DNA of 64,000 bases from Aspidapion aeneum (lineage: Eukaryota > Arthropoda > Insecta > Coleoptera > Brentidae): the NCBI GenBank assembly GCA_963576565.1, contig OY755044.1:54159783-54223782 (forward strand), given 5' to 3'. The notes beneath the pieces were generated by a model. That model searched no databases. It saw nothing but the letters and a program-made list of their open reading frames with translations, and was not told where the DNA came from. This document shows, piece after piece, positions 53,421-64,000 of this stretch. Position numbers and translations under genes: made by a program. The first letter of the stretch is position 1. Every line of letters starts with the position of its first letter.

Positions 53421-53491
53421 TCCTATGTAGCTCAATTAGTATGGCGTGGGCGTACATAGCCAGCTTCCGGGTTTGCGTCCCGGCTAAGTAG
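53421..53491 (+). repeat. tRNA-like sequence (SINE head or tRNA relic)
   Basis: TAGCTCAATTAGTATGG fits an A box and D arm; CCGGG-TTTGCGT-CCCGG is a perfect T arm with a 7-base loop and B-box-like core. The acceptor stem does not pair and the anticodon stem is weak, so a functional tRNA is unlikely. No A tail or SINE body identified after it. Confidence 0.4.
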
Positions 53492-53759
53492 ATAAAAACT
53501 TTTTTTTCGATTTTTTACATCGCCCCCCTCTTATTTTTTAGTTATTTTTGTCTACCACCCTACAAATACATATATCTACTATAAAATTTTGATTGGTAAT
53601 TTTGTTAGAATAAGCCGAACTTTTTTTAAAGAATAAGTGTCTGTTACTTTGTCATCCAGAATAAGCAAAATTTTTTTATCATAACGAACGTTTACAAAAA
53701 AGTATATGGTCCATTCGGGGACACACGTCTGGGTAGGTATTATTTTCTACGTAAGTAAA

Positions 53760-55391
53760 GCTGGGGGGACCACTATAAGGGGCCACCAAATTACATATGC
53801 CAGGATTTGGTGGTAATCCGTTGCTAATTTGTTACCGAAGAATTAAATTTGTTGCTGCAGCCGTTAACGAGAAATCGCGACCCCTGTGACTTTACGGTAA
53901 AGCTGAGGGGCCACCTCATAACTCTGGACTGAAAGGCGATACGAGGATGATTTAAACGCCATAATTTGTTGCTCGGGATGGGGATGTGCAACCAATATTA
54001 AAGAATCCCAAAAGACTTATAATTTTCTTTTCTTTTTTTAACTGTTTTTTGTTAATATTTTTGTTATTCTTGATAGTATTAAGGTAGAAACACTTGTAGT
54101 ACCCTTATAAAAGACCGTTCGAATTTGTTACCGCTATTTAAAGCGCCTGAGAGCGTTATTAAGCAAAAATAAAAAAAATATTAAAAAATTTAGTCAAAGA
54201 CCACTGTGCGCCGAGTAAAGTTGAGGGGCCACCTTATATCTCGGTAGTCCTTAAAGATATTAATCTCAAACAAAAAGAATATTTTGTTGCTAAGTGTCTT
54301 TCATTGCATCGTGTAAAACAAATTATTTAAATCCAATCGTACGATTAAAAAAAAAATAACATATTTTGTACTGTATTTCTAAACCCAACTGGAAGGCCAC
54401 AGAGTTGTTTATACACTTCCTAGCGCTCAAATACCACTAAATGTGTATGTAACTGGAAAATTTGTCGCTGCTTCCGTTTTCGAGAAATTGAATTTTTATT
54501 TGCTATAAAGTTCAACGTGTTTCATATAGTTTTCACCCTGTAACTCAAAAACTAATTAGAGGGCCACAGATTTTATTTTGGTGACTTATAGTACCTAAAG
54601 AGTACTATCAATGTATGTTAACAAATAATTTGTTGCTGCTTCTGTTTTCGAGAAATTCAATTTTTATTTGCTATAAAGTTCAACGTGTTTCATATAGTAT
54701 CCACCCTGGAACTCGAAAACTAACTAGAGGGCCACAGATTTTTTTTCCGTTAATTGTAGTACCAAAGAAGTACTACCAATGCGTGTTAACAAATAATTTT
54801 TTGCTGCTTCTGTTTTCGAGAAATTGAATTTTTATTTGCTATAAAGTTCAACGTGTTTCATATAGTTTCCACCCTGGAACTTAAAAACTAACTAGAGGGC
54901 CACAGATTTTTTTTAGTGACTTATAGTACCTAAAGAGTGCTATCAATATATGTTAACAAATAATTTGATGCTGCTTCCGTTTTCAAGAAATTGAATTTTT
55001 ATTTGCAATAAAGTTAAACGTGTTTGATATAGTTTTCACCCTGTATCTCAAAAACTAACAAGAGGGCCACAGATTTTTTTCTGTTACTTATAGAAACTAA
55101 AGAGTACTACCAACATGTGTTAACAAATAATTTGTTACTGCTTCGGTTTTCGAGAAATTGAATTTTTATTTGCAATAAAGTTAAACGTGTTTCATATAGT
55201 TTTCACCCGGTATCTCAAAAACTAACAAGAGGGCCACAGATTTTTTTCAGTTACTTATAGAAACTAAGGAGTACTATGAATATGTTTTAACAAGAAATTT
55301 GTTACTACTTTCGTTTTCGAGAAATTGAATTTTTATTTGCAATAAAGTTCAACGTGTTTCATATAGTTTTCACCCTGTATCTCAAAAACTA
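53760..55391 (+). repeat. ~167-bp satellite, left array
   Basis: About six good monomers (from about 54480) with CGAGAAATTGAATTTTTATT, AACGTGTTTCATATAGTTTT, CACCCTGTATCTCAAAAACT and GAGGGCCACAGATTTTTTT, preceded by progressively diverged ones (53760-54480) still showing GGGGCCACC and TTGTTGCTGC. The array stops where the LINE begins. Frames are repeat translations. Confidence 0.85.
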
Positions 55392-55392
55392 A

Positions 55393-57592
55393 GGGTACGG
55401 GTAGACCTCGTCAGATGTCTATCAGGGGAAATGAATCGACCCCTGCCCTCCGTAAATTCCAGGTACTCTCCAACCCGGAGAGTTAGCACCTGTATAGGGT
55501 CCATTTCCCAGGGTTACGGGAGAAGACCCCATCGATATGAAAGGCGGAGAGAATGGACCTCCGTACGGTGATCATAGCGTAGGTGGCAACCCTTTCTTTT
55601 AGGAATAGTATAAAAGACTACAAACAACTGTTGCCTTACAGTATGACGTTGGTTCGTCAAAGGCTAGAGGAGAAAAATCTTGATTAAAAATCCTGGCCTT
55701 CCAAGTAGGGGATTGAGGCATTAGACTGGTTCTTTAATACTTGTAAAACAAAGCAATTACCAAAAAGTCTAAACAAAGCCTCGGAGCAATGGATGGAAAC
55801 TCTCGAAGACGAAAAAAGCAAAGACAAAGGACTATGAATATAGCTACATGGAACGTACAGGGAGTGAATCAAAAGTTGGACATTATTGCAACCGAAGTGC
55901 AGAATTGTAAGATCGATATTATTGCACTTACAGAGACAAAAAAGAAAGGAACAGTTACGAATAGTGTCGGTAATTTTGTCCATATATTCAGTCCCAAAAG
56001 AAAGAAGAGCAGCCAGAGGGATATCCTTGTTAATAAAGAAAAATCTAAAGAATAAAATTACAGACTACGATTGCATTAGTGAAAATGTACTTCGAGTGAA
56101 CATGAAGATTCTTGGACATAATATAAGCATAATAGCAGTGTACGCACCATTAGATGACAAAAGAGTAGCTACAAAACAAATGTTCTTTGGCCAACTTGAT
56201 GAGACTATCACAAAAATCGGTAATACCAGAGAAATAATTAAGCTTGGCGATTTTAATAGCCGAACTGGTAGGCAAACCCAGAGCAAAGTGATAGGACCAT
56301 TTGGAGAGGAAGTAACAAATGATAATGGCTTAAGACTGAGGCAATTGTATGAATCCCACAACCTAAAAATAAATAATGGTTTTTTTAAACATAAGGATAT
56401 TCATCGATATACCTGGATTTAGCCAACAAGAAATCTTAAATCAATCATTGATTATGCTATAGGTGGACAACACTCGCAATGAAAGTGGTATGATGTGCGA
56501 GCACTTCGTGGTGTTACCTGTGGATCTGACCACCATCTGGTAAAAGCAAAAATATTATTCCCTTTAAGAAAAATCAAATAAGGATGAAAGTATTACAGGA
56601 AATGAAAACCTAGAATGTATCGAAGACAATAAAAAAAAAACTTTCGAAGTCTAGAAATCGAAAGTACTCAAAGATTGTATTAGAACCGATTAGATAAAAA
56701 ATTAATAAACACAAATCACCCATTTGAAGAGACGGACAAAATACAGGAAATGGTCAAAGAGAAAAAACGCACGTACTTGAAATGGCTCAGTACTAAAGAG
56801 CAAAGAGACCTAGAAATCTACAGGGAAACCAGAAGATAGCTAAGAAATTTGATACGCACAGAAAAAAATTAAATGTTCGAGCGCAAGTGCCACGACATAA
56901 ATACACACGGAGGTAGGCAGAGTTCTGAAGTATGGAAATTCATTTCTACAGTAAAAAACCCAACAAAAGAAAAAGTAAACATCCAGATAATTAAACCAGA
57001 ACAATGGACAGAACACTACAAGGGACTGCTGCAGGAGACGAGACCCGAATATCTGGCAGCTTCTCCGAGGAGAGACATAGAAGGAGAAGAAGTAATCATC
57101 GAAAAAGAAATGATAAAGAATAATATTAAAAAGCTTAAATCCGGAAAAGCTAGCTGACCTGGGGGAATATATGCGGAAATGCTTAAATATGGATCAAAGA
57201 AACTACTCACATATATTATCAATCAATGCATAAACGGACATCCAGTACCTAATGATTGGAAAATTGCATTCATATCCTCAATACATAAAAAATTAAACAA
57301 GCTGGATTGCAACAATTACAGAGGAATTTCTGTAACCAGTACTCTAGGTAGATTGTACGGTAGGATTCGTAGAGATCTAATAGAGAATTATTTTCATAAA
57401 CAAGAAGAAGAAGAGCAAAGCGGGTTTCGTGCAGGCAAATCTTGTAGTGATAATGTTTGTTGTCTTAAACAAGTAATTGAGAAAAGGAGCGCAAGAAATA
57501 TAGAAACTCATGTTACCATTGTGGACCTACAAAAAGCATATGATACCGTTCCAGTAGAAAAATTATGGACAGTGTTAGAGCAAACTAATATC
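55393..57592 (+). pseudogene. RTE-type LINE: 5' region, endonuclease and part of reverse transcriptase
   Basis: A 5' leader (GGGTACGGGTAGACCTCGTC onward) precedes an ATG at 55789 and the apurinic-type endonuclease (MNIATWNVQGVNQKLDIIA, TETKKKG, then after a frameshift near 56000 IIAVYAPLDD and KLGDFNSRTG). A stop follows YTWI at about 56420, then SDHH-type text (CGSDHHLVKA, about 56525). Reverse transcriptase pieces: LKYGSKKLLTYIINQCINGH, VPNDWKIAFISSIHKK, NNYRGISVTSTLGRLYGRI, SGFRAGKSCSDN and VDLQKAYDTVP. It is cut at VLEQTNI by a Jockey LINE and resumes at 60447 with YIKAIKELYKGSKSKIKI. Several stops and shifts make it inactive. Confidence 0.9.
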
Positions 57593-60441
57593 TTTTTTTT
57601 TACTTACTTATTCCAGTCCGGAAAACTACAGTTTCTGAGCCCAGTATCGGGCTGTGTCCAATGCTTGTTGATTGTTTGTCCATAAAGCGTCGAGGGTACA
57701 TCTATGTGGACAGTTAGGTAAGTAGGTGTTCCATATCCTGTATAGCTCCGCAGTCGCACTTGTCGTCATTTCCATCCAACAGGCCCCATCTGATGAGATT
57801 GGTCTTAACAGGGGCTACACCAGTTCTGATGCGGTTCAACATTCGCCAGGTTCTCCAGTCGCTTGATGTTCTGCTCGGAGGGAGTTCTGTTATTCGATAG
57901 CAGGCGGGTGGTTCATCTAGTGGCGCGCCCAGGAAGCGCCTTCTTGACTTTAGTCTGCCAAGTTGCGCCTCGTGTCCAGTGAGTGAGTGACGCTCATCGA
58001 AGGTCTGTATATTCGTAGGTGCTCTACGTGAGTCAGGGTCTGAGAGGCCCGAGGCTTTGTACAGTTTGTCCAGTGGCGTGGGTTTCGTTCAGGCTGACAT
58101 TTACTTTTTTGGCGTGAGTGGATCTGCTCCACACTGGACAGGCATAATCCGCTGTCAAAAAGCATAACGCCTGCGCTGATGTCCTTAGTACTGTTTTGCG
58201 CCCCACTTGTTTGCTGTTTCCGAGCTTCCTCAAAAGGCCATTGCGCGCCTCCACCTTAGGGAGCGGTCCAATATGACTCCAAGATAGGTAGGTTTATCTG
58301 TGTGCTCTAGGTTGTTGTTATCCCAGGTAACGTTTAGCTTTCTATTTGCCTGTCAACAGTGGAGGTGGAAGGCGCTGACTTGGGTCTTGGAGGGATTTGG
58401 TTTTAGAGAGTTATCCTGATAGTAAGTGGACATCATACTCAAGGCTGCTTCCAGTTTTTGCTCCACCTCCTCAAAATTTAAACCTTGCGCTGTAATGCCC
58501 AGGTCATCGGCATATACAAAGTTTCTGGTAAAAGCTGGTGTTGGTTGGTCGTTGGTGTGGAGATTGAAGAGGATTGGTGCCAGTACGCTGCTCTGAGCCA
58601 AGCCGTTTATCTGGATTCGCCATCGACTTTTTTTCCCTTTAAGACTCACGTAGAATTATCTATTTTGTAGTAAGGATTCTACCATTTGAACAAGTTGGTA
58701 GTCTTTCAGTGTATCATAGACTTTATACAGCAAGTTTCTGTGATGACGGTTCATATTACCGAACCGAACCAAACCTGTTATTTGTTTTTTCTCGAACCCA
58801 TCTTCGATGTGTTTCGTCAGTGCTAGTATTTGGCTGGTGCAAGACTTCCCAGGTCTAAAGCCGGCTTGCTGTGGAATGATTTTTGAGTCGACAGTCCTCT
58901 CTAGTCGTTGGAGGATTAGCCTTTCATATAGGTTGTATAGGTGACAAAGAAGCGATATGGGGCGGTAGCTTTTTGGTGACTCAGGGTCTTTCCAAGGTTT
59001 TAGCAATGCTACGTCTTTCGACTTCCTCCATACTTTTGGTATCTGGAATGTAACTCGACAGGTGTTAAAAAGTTTTAGAATCCAGTTTTTTGCTATTGTT
59101 CTGAAGTTTTTGATTTGTCTACACAGATGTCGTCTTCTCCTGCTGCTTTGCCATTTTTCAGTGAGTTTATCCCTTTATCTAGCTCTTTTATGGTAAAGTG
59201 CGTGTTAAAGTGGTTTTTCGGTTGTTGGAGACCAATTGATGCATTTTTTTTGGCATTTTTTGTCCGATTTACCGTTGAGGAGCAGTTGGTGAGCTACTTG
59301 GTTAGCAGTAACATTTGATGGCGCTTTGTTTTGCTTTGGATCTCCATTTAGCTTTTTGATTAAGTTCCAAGCCATCTTGCTGCTGTGCGTCATATCCATT
59401 CATTCAAGGGTGTCTATCCACTTTTTTTCTCGAGTCTCGCTCAGTGCTATCATGAGCGCATTACCGCAGGCTATAGTTTCTTCGCTAAACGGATCCTTGT
59501 TAAAAAGTTCTTCGTACTTGTTGAAGAACCCTTTAGAGGCTTCTGACAGCCCCGGTATGAAATGTTGCCTGCAGCCTCTTGGTATGTATCGCTTTGATAC
59601 CCTTTGTAAGATTTGCAATAAAAGGTTTGGTAGTTTTGTGGTGATGGGTCTAGATTTTCGAGTTCGGCATCTAGATTAGCTGAGTATTCGGGCCAATTTG
59701 CTTTTTTAAAATTAAAACTTTTTCGAAAAGGTATCTCAGCTGTTTTGATGACTGAATAGACTTGAACTCGAATAGGTCTGTGTTGAGTCTTTGGCAATGC
59801 ATCATACACGTGTTTTATACATGAGTCTTGGATCTTTTGGCAAAGCAGTTATCGGGATTATAGCCGCGTTTCCAGTTCTTGCTGTTGAACGAGCTGTGGA
59901 TCGTGGAGAAGAGAAAGTTTGGTTCGGTTCGGTTCGGTTCATTTTGTATCGGTTTAATTGTAGCCCAACGATGTGCTGTGAGAGTTAAAATCCCCAACGA
60001 CAAACTGAATCTCCTGTCTCCCATAGTTCTCCGGCATTTCTAGTTTCAGTGATTTGCCAGGGGGTTTGTAAGCGGATGATATGGTAAAAGCTCCTTTTTC
60101 GATGGTGAGTATTTCAGTATCGTCGGTTACTTTTTTGCCGGTAGATGTCAGCGACATGTTAGTACTTACAAAAATGGTGCTACCGTTCTTGTTATGGGGG
60201 GATTCGACGGCGAGACGCATACCATCAATGTTGGGCCTGTTTGCGTTTTCATCTCTGTGCGTTTCCTGAAGGCATAGTACGTCCCATTTATGTTTGGCAT
60301 AGTTGAGAGATAAGGTCTTGTTTATCTTTCGTGATACCCTCGATGTTCAGGCTAACAATTGTCAGGGTTGGCTCTGACAAGAGCCTGTTGTTCAGATCGT
60401 TTTGCATTGATTTCCGCTGTTGGAAGGATTGGAGACTGTCT
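57593..60441 (-). pseudogene. Jockey-type LINE inserted in the RTE LINE
   Basis: Minus strand. Endonuclease end QFVVGDFNSHS (about 60010), linker [13 protein letters not shown] (about 59330), reverse transcriptase SYRPISLLCHLYNLYERLIL, QQAGFRPGKSCTSQILALTK (about 58860), a damaged middle, SVLAPILFNL, FVYADDLGI (about 58510), KPNPSKTQVSAFH, thumb TADYACPVWSRSTHAKKVNV (about 58140), then ASGLSDPDSR and RRFLGAPLDEPPACYR to a Cys-rich tail CDCGAIQDMEHLLTC near 57750. The 3' end is GGAATAAGTAAGTA followed by an A run (complement of 57593-57620). ATATC at 57588-57592 and 60442-60446 is the target duplication. Several frameshifts and stops; 5' truncated within the endonuclease. Confidence 0.88.
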
Positions 60442-60446
60442 ATATC

Positions 60447-60505
60447 AATCATACATACATAAAAGCAATAAAAGAACTATACAAAGGGTCAAAATCTAAA
60501 ATAAA
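60447..60505 (+). pseudogene. RTE-type LINE, continuation after the Jockey insertion
   Basis: NHTYIKAIKELYKGSKSKIK continues the reverse transcriptase frame interrupted at 57592. It then runs into satellite sequence, so the rest of the LINE is missing. Confidence 0.75.
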
Positions 60506-63500
60506 AATTCAATTTCTCGAAAACGGAAGCAGCAACAAATTATTCGTTAACACATATTGGTAGCACAGTTTAGGTACTACAAGTAAGTGAAAAAAATCTG
60601 TGGCCCTCTAGTTAGTTTCTGAGATACAGGGTGAAAACTATATGAAACACGTTTAACTTTATTGCAAATAAAAATTCAATTTCTCGAAAACGGAAGCAGC
60701 AACAAATTATTTGTTAACATGTATTGGTAGAACTTTTTAGGTGCTATAAGTAACTGAAAAAAATCTGTGGCCCTCTTGTTAGTTTTTGAGTTCCAGGGTG
60801 GAAACTATATGAAACACGTTGAACTTTATAGCAAATAAAAATTCCATTTCTCAAAAACGGAAGCAGCAACAAATTATTTGTTAAGACGTATTGGTAGTAC
60901 TCTTTAGTTTCTATAAGTAACTGAAAAAAATCTGTGGCCCTCTTGTTAGTTTTTGAGATACAGGGTGAAAACTATATGAAACACGTTTAACTTTATTGCA
61001 AATAAAAATTCAATTTCTTGAAAACGGAAGCACAAACAAATTATTTGTTAACACATATTGGTAGTACTCTTTAGGTACTATAAGTAACTGAAAAAAATAT
61101 GTGGCCCTCTTGTTAGTTTTTGAGTTCCAAGGTGAAAACTATATGAAACACGTTTAACTTTATTGCAAATAAAAATTCAATTTCTTGAAAACGGAAGCAC
61201 AAACAAATTATTTGTTAACACATATTGGTAGTACTCTTTAGGTACTATAAGTAACTGAAAAAAATATGTGGCCCTCTTGTTAGTTTTTGAGTTCCAAGGT
61301 GAAAACTATATGAAACACGTTTAACTTTATTGCAAATAAAAATTCAATTTCTCGAAAACGAAAGCAGCAACAAATTATTTGTTAACACTCTGTTAGTACT
61401 CTTTAGGTACTATAAGTAACTGAGAAAAATCTGTGGCCCTCTTGTTAGTTTTTGAGTTCCAGGGTGGAAACGATATGAAACACTTTGAACTTTATAGCAA
61501 ATAAAAATTCAATTTCTCGAAAACGGAAGCAGCAACTAATTATTTGTTAACACGTATTGGTAGTACTCTTTAGTTTCTATAATTAACTGAAAAAAATCTG
61601 TGGCCCTCTTGTTAGTTCTTGAGATACAGGGTGAAAACTATATGAAACACGTTGAACTTAATTGCAAATAAAAATTCAATTTCTCGAAAACGGAAGCAGC
61701 AACAAATTACTTGTTAACACATATTGGTAGTACTCTTTAGGTACTATAAGTAAGTGAGAAAAATCTGTGGCCCTCTTGTTAGTTTTTGAGTTCCAGGGTG
61801 GAAACGATATGAAACACTTTGAACTTTATAGCAAATAAAAATTCAATTTCTCGAAAACGGAAGCAGCAACTAATTATTTGTTAACACGTATTGGTAGTAC
61901 TCTTTAGTTTCTATAAGTAACTGAAAAAAATCTGTGGCCCTCTTGTTAGTTTTTGAGATACAGGGTGAAAACTATATGAAACACGTTTAACTTTATTGCA
62001 AATAAAAATTCAATTTCTTGAAAACGGAAGCACAAACAAATTATTTGTTAACACATATTGGTAGTACTCTTTAGGTACTATAAGTAACTGAAAAAAATAT
62101 GTGGCCCTCTTGTTAGTTTTTGAGTTCCAAGGTGAAAACTATATGAAACACGTTTAACTTTATTGCAAATAAAAATTCAATTTCTCGAAAACGAAAGCAG
62201 CAACAAATTATTTGTTAACACTCTGTTAGTACTCTTTAGGTACTATAAGTAACTGAGAAAAATCTGTGGCCCTCTTGTTAGTTTTTGAGTTCCAGGGTGG
62301 AAACTATATGAAACACGTTGAACTTTATAGCAAATAAAAATTCCATTTCTCGAAAACGGAAGCAGCAACAAATTATTTGTTAAGACGTATTGGTAGTACT
62401 CTTTAGTTTCTATAAGTAACTGAAAAAAATCTGTGGCCCTCTTGTTAGTTTTTGAGATACAGGGTGAAAACTATATGAAACACGTTTAACTTTATTGCAA
62501 ATAAAAATTCAATTTCTCGAAAACGAAAGCAGCAACAAATTATTTGTTAACACTCTGTTAGTACTCTTTAGGTACTATAAGTAACTGAGAAAAATCTGTG
62601 GCCCTCTTGTTAGTTTTTGAGTTCCAGTGTGGAAACGATATGAAACACTTTGAACTTTATAGCAAATAAAAATTCAATTTCTCGAAAACGGAAGCAGCAA
62701 CTAACTATTTGTTAACACGTATTGGTAGTACTCTTTAGTTTCTATAAGTAACTGAAAAAAATCTGTGGCCCTCTTGTTAGTTTTTGAGATATAGGGTGAA
62801 AACTATATGAAACACGTTGAACTTAATTGCAAATAAAAATTCAATTTCTCGAAAACGGAAGCAGCAACAAATTACTTGTTAACACATATTGGTAGTACTC
62901 TTTAGGTACTATAAGTAACTGAAAAAAATCTGTGGCACTCTTGTTAGTTTTTGAGTTCCAGTGTGGAAACTATATGAAACACATTGAACTTTATAGCAAA
63001 TAAAAATTCAATTTCTCGAAAACGGAAACAGCAACAAATTTTTTGTTAAGACGTATTGGTAGTACTCTTTAGTTTCTATAAGCAACTGAAAAAAATCTGT
63101 GGCCCTCTTGTTAGTTTTTGAGATACAGGGTGAAAACTATATGAAACACGTTTAACTTTATTGCAAATAAAAATTCAATTTCTCGAAAACGAAAGCAGCA
63201 ACAAATTATTTGTTAACACTCTGTTAGTACTCTTTAGGTACTATAAGTAACTGAGAAAAATCTGTGGCCCTCTTGTTAGTTTTTGAGTTCCAGGGTGGAA
63301 ACGATATGAAACACTTTGAACTTTATAGCAAATAAAAATTCAATTTCTCGAAAACGGAAGCAGCAACTAACTATTTGTTAACACGTATTGGTAGTACTCT
63401 TTAGTTTCTATAAGTAACTGAAAAAAATCTGTGGCCCTCTTGTTAGTTTTTGAGATATAGGGTGAAAACTATATGAAACACGTTGAACTTAATTGCAAAT

Positions 63501-64000
63501 AAAAATTCAATTTCTCGAAAACGGAAGCAGCAACAAATTACTTGTTAACACATATTGGTAGTACTCTTTAGGTACTATAAGTAACTGAAAAAAATCTGTG
63601 GCACTCTTGTTAGTTTTTGAGTTCCAGTGTGGAAACTATATGAAACACATTGAACTTTATAGCAAATAAAAATTCAATTTCTCGAAAACGGAAACAGCAA
63701 CAAATTTTTTGTTAAGACGTATTGGTAGTACTCTTTAGTTTCTATAAGCAACTGAAAAAAATCTGTGGCCCTCTTGTTAGTTTTTGAGATACAGGGTGAA
63801 AACTATATGAAACACGTTTAACTTTATTGCAAATAAAAATTCAATTTCTCGAAAACGAAAGCAGCAACAAATTATTTGTTAACACTCTGTTAGTACTCTT
63901 TAGGTACTATAAGTAACTGAGAAAAATCTGTGGCCCTCTTGTTAGTTTTTGAGTTCCAGGGTGGAAACGATATGAAACACTTTGAACTTTATAGCAAATA
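60500..64000 (-). repeat. ~167-bp satellite, right array, inverse orientation
   Basis: About 21 monomers of 165-168 bp to the window edge, reverse complement of the left array. Homogeneous; a four-monomer higher-order unit of 666 bp is visible: CGAAAGCAGC at 62524, 63190 and 63856, and TTTTTTGTTAAGACG once in each of the two intervals. Confidence 0.9.

Overview
The window is AT-rich eukaryotic DNA from an insect; a beetle or true bug would fit, but the sequence does not decide. The evidence is split coding exons with GT-AG borders, BEL/Pao retrotransposons, Jockey- and RTE-type LINEs, TIR elements of several kinds and a ~167-bp satellite. No prokaryotic features are present.

The one clear host gene is a Yippee-like (YPEL) zinc-binding protein on the + strand. 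Four coding exons (7072-7158, 14705-14748, 16146-16254, 40975-41064) give 109 codons ending in a stop. The few N-terminal codons must lie upstream of the window. The three introns are 7.5, 1.4 and 24.7 kb. Every recognisable transposon before 41 kb sits in an intron of this gene or upstream of its first visible exon.

Layout. 1-5.3 kb: BEL/Pao element 1, cut by the window edge and frameshifted inside integrase. 7.2-14.7 kb (first intron): MITEs and a dead Jockey-like LINE carrying four nested insertions. 16.3-41.0 kb (third intron): a deep nest. Two diverged inverted copies of one repeat family (X) lie at 17.6-20.3 and 30.5-39.4 kb. Between them is a tyrosine recombinase gene whose frame is split by a complete, very young BEL/Pao element (22058-29157; ATGTG target duplication, one mismatch seen between its 413-bp LTRs). 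The right X copy is split by a ~7.8-kb element with hAT-like ends. That element contains a 5.6-kb palindrome with the same gene in both arms, and a solo LTR. 41-53.5 kb, downstream of the gene: a TA-flanked composite with a third BEL gag relic, an inverted-repeat locus around a GATTGTG minisatellite, and a TIR element with a Harbinger-like MITE inside. 53.8-64 kb: two arrays of one satellite in opposite orientations, flanking an RTE LINE that is interrupted by a Jockey LINE.

Apart from the Yippee-like gene, essentially all coding sequence is mobile-element sequence, much of it broken. The value of the window is its insertion history, which can be read from target duplications, reading-frame continuity and paralogous empty sites.
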